16,057 nt of DNA from Patescibacteria group bacterium (GCA_018901715.1 JAHIEL010000031.1:1-16057); one strand, 5' to 3'. Counted from the first letter of the stretch, positions 1 to 6,103 are shown. Numbers and translations: made by a program. Notes: a model not told the origin generated them from the letters alone.

Positions 1-45
1 ATTACTGCTAACATTGATTATTGATAACTAATTATTAATTATTAT

Positions 46-1062
46 TTAATCGCTCGGAATAGTGCCCTCTTCTATCTCTTTCGGGCTTTCAGAATCATCA
101 AGCAATCGCTCAACTTTATCATCAAACATAGAAAGCCGTTTTTCAGAATCATCATAAGAGCCAATAGCATTTTTCAGATGACTGCCCAGCTTTCTAAAAG
201 TGTCCATAAGCTTTTTACCGTCAATTTGTACTTTAGTCAACCTTTTCAAAATATCTTGTGTCTTTCTTGTAATCTGGACATCCTTGTGCCAATGGCTGAT
301 TGCTACCAAAGCAAGTAAAAGAGTATTCGGGGATGTAAGAATAATCTTTTTAGAGCGTGCATATTCCCCTAAATCAATTTCCTTTATCATATTTATTTCA
401 TAATATACTGCTTCTGCAGGAATATACATTAATGCCCATTCCAGCGTATTTTCTGATGGCAAAATATATTTTGAAGAAATATCTTGAATTTTTTTCTTTG
501 TGTCTTCAATAAAAATTTTTCTAAACTCTGTTCTTTCTTTCTCGCTTTCCGATTCTATCATTTTCTTATAATTTTCCAAGGAAAATTTTGCATCAATACA
601 AACTAATTTTTTATCAGGGAGCTTTAAGACCGCATCAACTTGCGTCCCTGTTTCAAAAAGATATTGAGTTTGATAAAGTTCTCTAGGAAAATACCCAGAT
701 AAAATATGTTCTAAGCTCACCTCTCCCCATTGACCCCTTATTTTGGGAGACCTGAATATTTCCTGGAAAGAAGAAATGCCTTTCATTGCTTCCTGCACTT
801 GTTTCATCTCCTCCCTAATGTGAACTGTTTCCTTTGTAAAAGAAGAAATCTGCTGGTGCATTGCTTTTGAAGTGCCATCAACGCTTCCCCGTATTTCCTT
901 TAATTGAGACGACATTAAGTCAGTCAGCCGTCTTTCTAAGTCCCTGATGGAGTCATTCTGCTTATCATCTATATCCCCTTTCTTGCGCGTAAAGAAAAGA
1001 ACGGCACCTGTCATGCCTCCTGCGATAAGTATAAAGACAATGATTAATAAGGCATCACTCAT
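46..1062 (-). CDS. rmuC: RmuC family DNA recombination protein
   Basis: Seen: 338 aa. A membrane segment lies at residues 4-24, followed by a basic stop-transfer (RKK) and a probable coiled coil at about 35-95. The conserved RmuC domain runs from about 100 to 315. Family hallmarks are RGQWGEVSLEHIL (109-121), DAVLKLPD with LVCIDAKFSLENY (143-165) and MYIPAEAVYYEI (212-223). Known: RmuC limits recombination at inverted repeats in E. coli, and the D...DAK core has been compared with restriction-endonuclease-like folds. The protein is shorter than typical RmuC (often above 400 aa); what is missing is coiled coil, not the core. The ATG has no Shine-Dalgarno upstream and sits about 9 nt after a -10-like TAATAT, so the mRNA may be nearly leaderless. 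It is monocistronic here, with the next gene upstream separated by a hairpin. Family assignment is firm; cellular role is by homology. Confidence 0.93.
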   Translation of the reverse strand: MSDALLIIVFILIAGGMTGAVLFFTRKKGDIDDKQNDSIRDLERRLTDLMSSQLKEIRGSVDGTSKAMHQQISSFTKETVHIREEMKQVQEAMKGISSFQEIFRSPKIRGQWGEVSLEHILSGYFPRELYQTQYLFETGTQVDAVLKLPDKKLVCIDAKFSLENYKKMIESESEKERTEFRKIFIEDTKKKIQDISSKYILPSENTLEWALMYIPAEAVYYEINMIKEIDLGEYARSKKIILTSPNTLLLALVAISHWHKDVQITRKTQDILKRLTKVQIDGKKLMDTFRKLGSHLKNAIGSYDDSEKRLSMFDDKVERLLDDSESPKEIEEGTIPSD

Positions 1063-1071
1063 ATCAAGGAT

Positions 1072-1100
1072 ATATTAACATTAAAAAAAGTTCTCGGCAA
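1072..1100 (-). promoter_or_regulatory. Candidate rmuC promoter
   Basis: On the minus strand TTGCCG (1095-1100), 17 nt spacer, TAATAT (1072-1077). The -35 is weak (4 of 6). The predicted start lies 0-3 nt before the rmuC ATG, implying an almost leaderless mRNA. It overlaps the T-tract of the preceding hairpin. Confidence 0.4.
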
Positions 1101-1137
1101 ATTAGAGCGGGAGACGAGCATAGAGCTGCGTCTCCCG
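1083..1137 (-). terminator. Hairpin terminator of the 81-aa gene
   Basis: A perfect 9-bp stem, CGGGAGACG (1108-1116) with CGTCTCCCG (1129-1137), has a 12-nt loop. On the minus strand it starts 8 nt past the stop codon of the 81-aa gene. A run of seven T follows at 1083-1089, but about 18 nt beyond the stem, so intrinsic termination is plausible rather than certain. Confidence 0.45.
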
Positions 1138-1145
1138 TGAATGAA

Positions 1146-1391
1146 CTACTTCGGAACAAGATCTTCTGGCATAGATACTTCTCCTCCCGATATAACAACG
1201 AGAGACAACTCTCGTATATCTGCCAAATGGATGATCTCAGAACCGACTTGCACAAACTTATAAGTCACTGTGCTCAATCTGGCCGAGACAGTTGAGTGAG
1301 CTCTGCCTGAAACCTTGTGAGTCACAGAAACCCTTTTCCCGATATGCGGAGCAAGCATCCTCTGCAGCTCAGCAATTTCCTTCTCTTTCAT
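1146..1391 (-). CDS. Small hypothetical protein, possible small beta-barrel
   Basis: I do not recognise this 81-aa protein. It opens with a short amphipathic charged helix (residues 1-14). A region alternating hydrophobic and polar residues follows (about 17-70), with GKRVSVTHKVSG, FVQVGSEIIHLADI and ELSLVVISGG, a pattern compatible with an Sm-like or SH3-like small barrel; that is inference only. The ATG at 1391 is well supported: GGGAGG at 1399-1404 lies 7 nt upstream and a near-consensus promoter precedes it. Base composition and codons are clearly richer in G+C than in the flanking AT-rich genes (CTG, CAG, GTG, CCG, CTC are used freely). It shares this, plus a strong Shine-Dalgarno and a private hairpin, with the genes at 10057-10593 and 15594-15926. 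Confidence 0.75.
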   Translation of the reverse strand: MKEKEIAELQRMLAPHIGKRVSVTHKVSGRAHSTVSARLSTVTYKFVQVGSEIIHLADIRELSLVVISGGEVSMPEDLVPK

Positions 1392-1427
1392 TTTGAAACC
1401 TCCCTATTCTCTAAAATAGATATTGAT

Positions 1428-1456
1428 ATTATATGACTATTCTATCTTTTAGTCAA
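1428..1456 (-). promoter_or_regulatory. Sigma70-like promoter of the 81-aa gene
   Basis: Minus strand TTGACT (1451-1456), spacer exactly 17 nt, TATAAT (1428-1433). This is one of the best promoters in the window. The predicted start near 1421 gives a leader of about 30 nt that carries the GGGAGG ribosome site. Confidence 0.75.
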
Positions 1457-1460
1457 ACAC

Positions 1461-1477
1461 AAAACGCCTAAAAGGCG
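1461..1477 (-). terminator. Short hairpin with T-tract before the 81-aa gene promoter
   Basis: Minus strand CGCCT-TTT-AGGCG (1465-1477) followed by TTTTGTGTTT. The stem is only 5 bp. It lies downstream of the frame at 1572-1862 and directly abuts the next -35 box, so it may insulate the two units. Confidence 0.35.
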
Positions 1478-1505
1478 ATAAAAAATCTCGTAGATCTCGC
1501 TGGAG

Positions 1506-1539
1506 TTGGTTGCCTGCCCACCGGCAGGCGGGAAACCAA
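1506..1539. repeat. GC-rich imperfect palindrome (REP-like)
   Basis: Outer arms TTGGTT (1506-1511) and AACCAA (1534-1539) enclose a perfect 7-bp stem, GCCTGCC (1512-1518) with GGCAGGC (1523-1529). The flanks are strongly AT-rich. Its 12-mer GGCGGGAAACCA (1527-1538) recurs in inverted orientation at 12474-12485 inside the 216-bp element, which suggests a dispersed palindromic unit. Confidence 0.5.
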
Positions 1540-1571
1540 ATGATAAGTGCAATATGTCTATATATATATTA

Positions 1572-1862
1572 CTATATAATATCTGCTATTGATTTTACTT
1601 TTATATTCTTCCTTTTTTTATACTCTTTCCTGGCTTGTTTAATAGAACTCAAAAGTTCTGCTTGAGATATTGAGTCCTTGTTTAATTCAATAAGAAAAAG
1701 CTTTTTATTAGAAAAAGCGGATGGGGCCTCTTCAGAAGCTGCTTTTAATGTTTTTTCAACAAATTCTGGTCTATATTCTCCTTGTTTATTTTTTTGAAAC
1801 AGAAATTTTGTAATTTGTGTGAGGAATTTGTAGTTAGGGATAAATTTTTGCCCAGAATAAAT
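1572..1862 (-). CDS. Unassigned open frame lacking a standard start codon
   Basis: A 101-codon minus-strand frame is open between a TAA at 1878-1880 and a TAG at 1572-1574. It reads like protein: charged helical stretches such as EFVEKTLKAASEEAPSAFS, a hydrophobic KKLFLIEL, and a basic C-terminus ending KVKSIADII. Its Lys/Glu-rich AT codon usage matches the neighbours. There is no ATG or GTG in the frame, and the only TTG is deep inside. The best start is ATT at 1862, with AAGGA 7 nt upstream (1870-1874), giving 96 aa; ATT starts are rare but known (infC). Alternatively this is the C-terminal remnant of a longer gene. I do not recognise the family. A GC-rich hairpin (1506-1539) follows it. 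Confidence 0.4.
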   Translation of the reverse strand: MYSGQKFIPNYKFLTQITKFLFQKNKQGEYRPEFVEKTLKAASEEAPSAFSNKKLFLIELNKDSISQAELLSSIKQARKEYKKRKNIKVKSIADII

Positions 1863-1909
1863 GTTTGTTTCCTTGTTTTAATTACTAATTACCAATTACT
1901 AACTACTCA

Positions 1910-1931
1910 AATTTTTGCGGGAGCAAAAATT
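1910..1931 (-). terminator. Hairpin just 3' of tRNA-Glu
   Basis: Perfect 9-bp stem AATTTTTGC (1910-1918) and GCAAAAATT (1923-1931) with a 4-nt loop, starting 4 nt past the tRNA 3' end. No good U-tract follows on the minus strand, so it may aid termination or 3' trimming rather than act as a classical terminator. Confidence 0.35.
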
Positions 1932-1935
1932 CATG

Positions 1936-2007
1936 TGGCCCCAACGGGAGTTGAACCCGTGTTGCTAGATTGAGAATCTAGAGTCCTAACCACTAGACGA
2001 TGGGGCC
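1936..2007 (-). tRNA. tRNA-Glu, anticodon CUC
   Basis: The minus strand folds as a full cloverleaf. Acceptor GGCCCCA (2001-2007) pairs with TGGGGCC (1937-1943), with discriminator A at 1936. The D-arm has CGTCTAGTGGTTAGGAC, as in bacterial tRNA-Glu. Anticodon stem CTAGA (1977-1981) pairs with TCTAG (1965-1969) around loop TTCTCAA, with anticodon CTC at 1972-1974. The T-arm is ACGGG-TTCAACT-CCCGT. The 3' CCA is not encoded (CAT follows the discriminator), so it must be added post-transcriptionally. It stands alone, with its own promoter. Confidence 0.96.
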
Positions 2008-2015
2008 AATGCTAT

Positions 2016-2043
2016 ATCATAGCATAAAAAATTAGAGAATCAA
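2016..2043 (-). promoter_or_regulatory. Candidate tRNA-Glu promoter
   Basis: Minus strand TTGATT (2038-2043), 16-nt spacer, TATGAT (2016-2021). The tRNA 5' G lies 8 nt after the -10, so transcription would start at or within 2-3 nt of the mature 5' end. The -10 is part of a small palindrome, ATGCTA/TAGCAT. Confidence 0.45.
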
Positions 2044-2079
2044 TATATCTAAATATCTATCAAAATAGTCCGAGACCCG

Positions 2080-2116
2080 TGGAAACCAGGTATCCAAAAT
2101 GGAAACCTGGTTTCCA
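2080..2116. repeat. Strong 12-bp hairpin downstream of ftsI
   Basis: TGGAAACCAGGT (2080-2091) pairs perfectly with ACCTGGTTTCCA (2105-2116). The loop itself contains TCCA/TGGA. It is one of two GC-richer hairpins in the 180-nt gene-free stretch between tRNA-Glu and ftsI. On the minus strand no U-tract follows, so a simple intrinsic terminator is not clear. Confidence 0.6.
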
Positions 2117-2123
2117 TTTACTA

Positions 2124-2152
2124 TTTGCAACGAGGACGGGCCTCGTTGCAAA
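2124..2152. repeat. Perfect 12-bp hairpin downstream of ftsI
   Basis: TTTGCAACGAGG (2124-2135) and CCTCGTTGCAAA (2141-2152) with a 5-nt loop, starting about 36 nt past the ftsI stop on the minus strand. It is the most stable structure after the division operon and probably protects or ends its mRNA 3' end. The flanking TTTGC/GCAAA arms give only a very short U-run. Confidence 0.6.
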
Positions 2153-2187
2153 ATATCTGCCGAGAACACTTCTCAACGGATTTTTTA

Positions 2188-3885
2188 TTATATTTCTTTG
2201 TCTGGTGGGATTTGGTAATAATCAAGAATATACTTTGCCATTTCTTTAAATATTAAAGTCGCTGATTCGTTCGCGCTTCTAGTAGCTGGATTATCTAATT
2301 TCACTAAAATAACAAATTTCGGGTCAAATGCCGGAGCAAAGCCAACAAAGGTCTGCCATGTCTGGTCGCTATAACCCGACTTATTGATGCCAAGAGCTGA
2401 AAAAGAAATTTGAGAACTTCCTGTCTTGCCAGCGATATAATAGCCATCAACTCTGGCTGGTTTGCTGTAGCCAATTTCTGCTACTGAAACCAACATTTTT
2501 ACAATTTGGTCTGCTGTGTCCTTAGAAATAACCTGTCTTGGTTCTCCTCTATTTTCTAATGGTTGCACCTTGTCTCCATCCCGCACACCTTCAACTAAAT
2601 AAAGTTGTGGCATTGAGCCATGATTGGCAAAAACACAATATGTTCTTATTACTTGGAGAGGTGTCATTTCAATGCCTTGCCCAAAAGCAGCTGTAGCAAA
2701 ATTAATTGCCCAACCCTTTTTAAATTCTTTGTTCTCTGAATAAACTTCTCCTTGCAAACCAATGCCTGTTTTTTCAAAAACACCGAATCGTTTTAAATAA
2801 TCAGTGAAAACATTGTTATCTATTTGAGATTGAGCAAAAACAGCTCCTGTGTTAATGGATTTTTCCAAAACCTCTGTCATAGTGCTTTTACCCCAAACCC
2901 TATCTTCATAGTTATCAATCCTCTTGTCTAATATTTGAATATAGCCCTTATCAATATATGTTGTCTCTGGAGTGAGCTTTCCCTCATTAATTCCAGCAGC
3001 CATAGTAACTGCTTTGAATACTGAACCTGGCTCATAAAGTGCTTGAATATTTTTATTCTGCAATATTTCTAAATCACCCGAACCGTAATCTTGATAATTA
3101 TTAGGATTAAAGCTTGGAAAATCAGCCATTGCTAAAATCCTGCCTGTTTTTGGATCTACTGCGATCATTTGGGCACTTTTATATTTAAACTCTTTAGAAA
3201 ATTTTTCTAAAAGTTTTTCTGCTTGGCTTTGAATATTCTTATCAATTGTCAAAACTAAATCAGTTCCTTTGGCAGACAATTCTGAATCGCCTTGAAAAAA
3301 TTTTCCAAAGGGCCCATGCTCTATTCTCTGCCATCCATCTTTGCCAATTAGAATATCATTCCAATAACCCTCAACTCCATATTGACCTTTGGAGTCCTGA
3401 TTAACAAAACCCAAAACATCGCTTGCTAAAGTATCGTTAGGATAAAGACGAACAATGTCTTCCCCTATATGAATATTTTTTAAATCAAGCTCCACAATCT
3501 GCCCTATTTGCTCTTCTGTAAGATCTTTTTTTAAAAGCAAAAACAAACTATCATTATTTTCTATTTTTTCTAATAAAGATTCTTCAGATATTTCTAATAT
3601 TAATGAAAGTTTTTCAGCAACATCTTTTTTGTCAGAAATAAGTCTGGGCGAAGCATAACAATATTTAGAGCTTTTGTTTATTGCGCTCAATACTAAATTG
3701 TCTTTATCAAATAAAAAAATCTCGCCCCTTGAGCCAGAAATAGGTTGAAAAATTTCTTGTTGCCCCTTTGCCCAAGCTAAATATCTTTCGCCATTTAAAA
3801 TCTGCAAGTATGCGAGCCGCGAAATTATAATAGCGGAAAATAAAAGTATTACTGCATATACAAAATTAAGCCGCGCATTTTTCAT
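2188..3885 (-). CDS. ftsI: Septal peptidoglycan transpeptidase FtsI (class B PBP)
   Basis: Seen: 565 aa. A single N-terminal membrane helix (residues 8-29) is followed by the class B penicillin-binding dimerisation region (about 45-200; SGSRGEIFLFDKDN, NDTLASDVLGF and QYGVEGYWNDIL are typical). The transpeptidase domain (about 208-555) carries all three active-site motifs: SVFK at 288-291 (nucleophile S288), SIN at 343-345 and KTG at 487-489. Known: this family cross-links septal peptidoglycan by D,D-transpeptidation outside the membrane and is a beta-lactam target. The ATG overlaps the stop of the upstream FtsL-like gene by 4 nt (ATGA), so the two are translationally coupled. It is the last gene of the mraZ operon here; no murE or mraY follows. 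The family is certain; FtsI rather than an elongation PBP2 is judged from operon context. Confidence 0.93.
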   Translation of the reverse strand: MKNARLNFVYAVILLFSAIIISRLAYLQILNGERYLAWAKGQQEIFQPISGSRGEIFLFDKDNLVLSAINKSSKYCYASPRLISDKKDVAEKLSLILEISEESLLEKIENNDSLFLLLKKDLTEEQIGQIVELDLKNIHIGEDIVRLYPNDTLASDVLGFVNQDSKGQYGVEGYWNDILIGKDGWQRIEHGPFGKFFQGDSELSAKGTDLVLTIDKNIQSQAEKLLEKFSKEFKYKSAQMIAVDPKTGRILAMADFPSFNPNNYQDYGSGDLEILQNKNIQALYEPGSVFKAVTMAAGINEGKLTPETTYIDKGYIQILDKRIDNYEDRVWGKSTMTEVLEKSINTGAVFAQSQIDNNVFTDYLKRFGVFEKTGIGLQGEVYSENKEFKKGWAINFATAAFGQGIEMTPLQVIRTYCVFANHGSMPQLYLVEGVRDGDKVQPLENRGEPRQVISKDTADQIVKMLVSVAEIGYSKPARVDGYYIAGKTGSSQISFSALGINKSGYSDQTWQTFVGFAPAFDPKFVILVKLDNPATRSANESATLIFKEMAKYILDYYQIPPDKEI

Positions 3886-4169
3886 CTTGCCAAAGCAGTA
3901 CTGCCGGTAACTTTAATATAATGGACAGATTCTATTTTTTCAAATGCTAAATTTTCAGCCATTTGCTCCATACCATAATTAGTTTGATTGCCAAACTGCA
4001 TCAATTCAATCTGTTTCAAACTTGCCAACCTTTTTTGAGCTTCAATTACTTTATCTGAAGAAGAAGATAAAGTTGCAGTTTGGAAAAACCATACAGCAGC
4101 AAAAATAAACATTAGAGAGCAAGAAGCACAGAATAATTTCTTTAAAGTAATAAATTTCAAATTAAACAT
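3882..4169 (-). CDS. FtsL-like bitopic cell division protein
   Basis: The protein has 95 aa: a short basic cytoplasmic N-terminus, one membrane helix (about residues 12-33) and an extracytoplasmic stretch. The first part (36-58) is helical and heptad-like (DKVIEAQKRLASLKQIELM). A short tail ends KVTGSTALAR. Sequence alone does not prove the family, since FtsL is very divergent. Size, topology and the place between rsmH and ftsI are exactly those of FtsL, which with FtsB and FtsQ activates the septal synthase. The stop overlaps the ftsI start by 4 nt, and rsmH ends 24 nt upstream. The coiled coil is short compared with E. coli FtsL. Confidence 0.72.
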   Translation of the reverse strand: MFNLKFITLKKLFCASCSLMFIFAAVWFFQTATLSSSSDKVIEAQKRLASLKQIELMQFGNQTNYGMEQMAENLAFEKIESVHYIKVTGSTALAR

Positions 4170-4193
4170 AATATCTTTTAAATTAATTGATTA

Positions 4194-5096
4194 TTAAACT
4201 ATTTTCTTAACTGCTCTTAATTTTGCTGACCTTGCTCTTGGATTATTCTTAACCTCTTCTTCGCTGGCAATAATTGGTTTTTTGGTTAAGACCTCTAATA
4301 TATTTATCTGGGCGCCCCTTTTAAAAAATTGTTTTATTTCTCTATCTTCTAAAGAATGGAAAGAAATTACGACAATTCTACCATGCTTTTCTAAAACATC
4401 TACTGCTTTGATTAAGCCCTGTTTCAGCCCTTGAATCTCTTCATTCACCTTTATCCTCAATGCTTGAAATGTTTTTGTAGCTGGATGAATCTTGCCACTC
4501 TTATACCACCTAGGCATTGCCAACCAGATAACCTCTACTAAATCAAGAGTTGTTCTTATTGGCTTATCTTTCCTCTTCTCAATTATTTTTTTTGCGATTT
4601 CACGGGCGAATCTTTCCTCGCCATATTCTTTAAGCACCGCACATAATTCGTCTTCAGAAAAACTATTTATTATTTCACAAGCAGTTAAAGAATTGGCTTC
4701 TGGATTATATCGCATATCTAATGGCTCATCTTTCTGAAAAGTAAATCCCTTACCACTTTCTTTAAGGTGCCAACTAGACATTCCTAAATCCATTAAAATT
4801 CCGTGGATTGGTCCGAAATTATTTTCCTTAACTATCTCTCTAAGATTACTATAAGAATCATTTACTAAAACCAATCTTTCTAATAATTGATTATTAATAA
4901 ATGATGATTCTTGGTTTTGGAATTTTTTATAAAGTTCTGGATCTGCCTCAATTGCTAAAACCTTTCCATTTGGCCCATTTTTTTCAAGAATTGCTTTTGT
5001 GTGACCACCCTGACCAAAAGTGCAATCAATAAAATTCTCATTTGCCTTTGGGCTTAGATATTCTATGACTTCATTTTTCATCACAGGAATATGCAT
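4194..5096 (-). CDS. rsmH: 16S rRNA (cytosine1402-N4)-methyltransferase RsmH
   Basis: Seen: 300 aa, normal length. It has HIPVMKNEVIEYL at the N-terminus and the SAM-binding loop FIDCTFGQGGHT (22-33). Other signatures are DLGMSSWHL (103-111), HPATKTFQALRI (204-215), ISFHSLEDREIK (244-255) and the basic tail NPRARSAKLRAVKK (285-298). Known: RsmH (MraW) methylates N4 of C1402 in 16S rRNA near the P site using S-adenosylmethionine. An inserted helical subdomain lies at about 110-210. It is the second gene of the division operon, starting 19 nt after mraZ. It appears complete with no odd residues. Confidence 0.97.
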   Translation of the reverse strand: MHIPVMKNEVIEYLSPKANENFIDCTFGQGGHTKAILEKNGPNGKVLAIEADPELYKKFQNQESSFINNQLLERLVLVNDSYSNLREIVKENNFGPIHGILMDLGMSSWHLKESGKGFTFQKDEPLDMRYNPEANSLTACEIINSFSEDELCAVLKEYGEERFAREIAKKIIEKRKDKPIRTTLDLVEVIWLAMPRWYKSGKIHPATKTFQALRIKVNEEIQGLKQGLIKAVDVLEKHGRIVVISFHSLEDREIKQFFKRGAQINILEVLTKKPIIASEEEVKNNPRARSAKLRAVKKIV

Positions 5097-5115
5097 AGAT
5101 TTGGTTATTAATTTA

Positions 5116-5547
5116 TCAAATTCCCAAAGCTCCTAATCGCTCAGCTATATTACCCGCTTCTTTTTCTATCTTTATCTTACATTTATCCCATTCCTTTTCA
5201 TCCCAAATTTCCATTTTATTAAAAAGTCCGGTGATGACTACTCTTTTATTCATTTTGGCATGTTTTTTTAAATAATCGGGTATTAAAATTCTTCCTAAAG
5301 AATCTATTGTCACATCAGTTGCACTGGCAAGCATAAATCTTGCAAAGCCCCTTGCATCTGCCTGACCCAAAGGAAGTTGACTAAATTTTTCTGATAATTT
5401 CCCCCATTCTTCCATTGAAAAAAGAAAAAGACAGTTATCCAAACCCTTTGTGACAACTGCTTTTTTTCCTAACAATTTTCGAAACTTAACTGGTATTGCC
5501 AGCCGTCTTTTAGTGTCTAATGTATATGTGTATTCTCCAATTAACAT
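5116..5547 (-). CDS. mraZ: Transcriptional regulator MraZ
   Basis: Seen: 143 aa with two SpoVT/AbrB-type repeats. The first is about residues 5-47 (YTLDTKRRLAIPVKFR) and the second about 76-119 (TIDSLGRILIPDYLKK). Each holds the DxxxR motif used for DNA contact and ring assembly (D11-R15 and D82-R86). Known: MraZ forms rings and represses the mra/dcw operon by binding tandem GTGG-type boxes spaced about 10 bp apart. Such boxes cover the promoter here (5711-5780). It is the first gene of the operon. The ATG at 5547 has no clear Shine-Dalgarno and sits 3 nt after a 9-bp hairpin, behind a leader of about 205 nt. Confidence 0.96.
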   Translation of the reverse strand: MLIGEYTYTLDTKRRLAIPVKFRKLLGKKAVVTKGLDNCLFLFSMEEWGKLSEKFSQLPLGQADARGFARFMLASATDVTIDSLGRILIPDYLKKHAKMNKRVVITGLFNKMEIWDEKEWDKCKIKIEKEAGNIAERLGALGI

Positions 5548-5550
5548 GTT

Positions 5551-5588
5551 AGAAAATTTTGATGAACGAAGTGAATTTTAAATTTTCT
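5551..5588 (-). promoter_or_regulatory. Hairpin immediately upstream of the mraZ start
   Basis: AGAAAATTT (5551-5559) pairs with AAATTTTCT (5580-5588). On the mRNA the 3' arm ends 3 nt before the mraZ ATG and occupies the place of a ribosome site. It could control translation initiation. The stem is AT-rich and weak. Confidence 0.4.
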
Positions 5589-5591
5589 TAC

Positions 5592-5671
5592 ACCCCCTCA
5601 CCCAGAAATCTCAATCCAGAGATTTACTCTGAAAAGGAATTTCTGATAATAGATTGCTGGGTGATGGGGGT
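5592..5671 (-). promoter_or_regulatory. Structured element in the mraZ leader RNA
   Basis: Outer arms 5592-5605 and 5657-5671 pair over 14 bp with one bulged base: ACCCCC plus TCACCCAG against the complement. They enclose 51 nt holding a 7-bp hairpin, AAATCTC (5606-5612) with GAGATTT (5619-5625). An exclusive alternative exists: CAGAAAT (5603-5609) can pair with ATTTCTG (5639-5645), which would break both. A GC-rich closing stem with competing inner pairings in a 205-nt leader suggests a cis-regulatory RNA. I know of no matching class. Confidence 0.5.
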
Positions 5672-5710
5672 AAAAATCTCCTAAATTTGCCTTGGGCAGG
5701 GTCGCTCCAC

Positions 5711-5780
5711 TTATCCACAGTTTTGTCAAGTTATCCCCACCTTTATCCACAACACCTTCTTTATAACCCACTCTCTCCCA
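5711..5780. promoter_or_regulatory. GTGG box array: probable MraZ operator (also DnaA-box-like)
   Basis: On the minus strand, GTGGG occurs at both ends of the -35/-10 spacer, 10 bp apart (starting at 5780 and 5770). GTGGA and GTGGG follow, again 10 bp apart and 31 and 41 bp from the first; two more GTGGA lie farther down. This spacing is what MraZ binds in its own promoters. The same bases read on the plus strand give TTATCCACA (5711-5719 and 5743-5751) and TTATCCCCA (5731-5739), with TGTGGAAAA at 5797-5805. These resemble DnaA boxes, so DnaA control or origin activity is an alternative. Confidence 0.6.
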
Positions 5781-5788
5781 CGAGTCAA
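5760..5788 (-). promoter_or_regulatory. mraZ operon promoter
   Basis: Minus strand TTGACT (5783-5788), spacer exactly 17 nt, TATAAA (5760-5765). The spacer itself contains two GTGGG boxes, so a bound MraZ ring would block polymerase. The predicted start near 5753 leaves a leader of about 205 nt before the mraZ ATG. Confidence 0.7.
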
Positions 5789-5808
5789 CACCTACCTGTG
5801 GAAAACTA

Positions 5809-5841
5809 AAAGCCAGCCCCGCGATATGCGGGGCTGGCTTT
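5809..5841 (-). terminator. Terminator of hicBA
   Basis: A perfect 14-bp stem, AAAGCCAGCCCCGC (5809-5822) with its complement (5828-5841), has a 5-nt loop. On the minus strand it lies 18 nt past the hicA stop and continues into TTTTAGTTTTCC; it is also T-rich on the plus side, so it may act both ways. It shares its outer stem and flanks with the terminator at 6395-6420. Confidence 0.85.
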
Positions 5842-5859
5842 GTTTTATCTAAAAAATTT

Positions 5860-6096
5860 CTAAACTTTTTTCCTTATCTTTTCGTAATCATCTAACGATA
5901 ACTCAATATCTCTCAAAATTTCCTTAAGAATGCCAATGCTTAGATATTCATTGCCGTGTATTGGTAATGTTGCTGTTTTCCCAGTACTAGAATTAAAGAA
6001 AAAGTGATGGCTTCCTTTGACGCGAATTTCTTGAAAACCTAACTTCAAAAGTATTTTAACCATCTTCTTTGCTGGGAGAAGATTAAGCCGAGTCAT
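5860..6096 (-). CDS. hicA: HicA family mRNA interferase toxin
   Basis: Seen: 78 aa from the ATG at 6096 (MTRLNLLPAKK). The frame is open further upstream, but an earlier ATG would overlap the hicB end; the chosen start leaves a 7-nt gap and fits the family. Hallmarks are VVKIL-type helix 1 (MVKILLKLGF), VKGSHHFF with the catalytic His about residue 30, and TLPIHGNEYLSIGILKEILRDI. Known: HicA has a dsRNA-binding-like fold and cleaves mRNA during translation. It is paired with hicB directly upstream. No Shine-Dalgarno is visible, so translation probably follows reinitiation after hicB. Confidence 0.93.
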   Translation of the reverse strand: MTRLNLLPAKKMVKILLKLGFQEIRVKGSHHFFFNSSTGKTATLPIHGNEYLSIGILKEILRDIELSLDDYEKIRKKV

Positions 6097-6103
6097 AAAA
6101 AAA

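Noticed and set aside
1064..1255. 63-codon minus-strand frame overlapping the 81-aa gene
   Set aside because: It is out of frame with the well-supported 81-aa gene, has no ribosome site and runs through the hairpin.
1090..2167. Shared 10-mer GTTCTCGGCA at 1090-1099 and, inverted, 2158-2167
   Set aside because: Many 10-mer matches are expected by chance in 16 kb on two strands, and the similarity does not extend.
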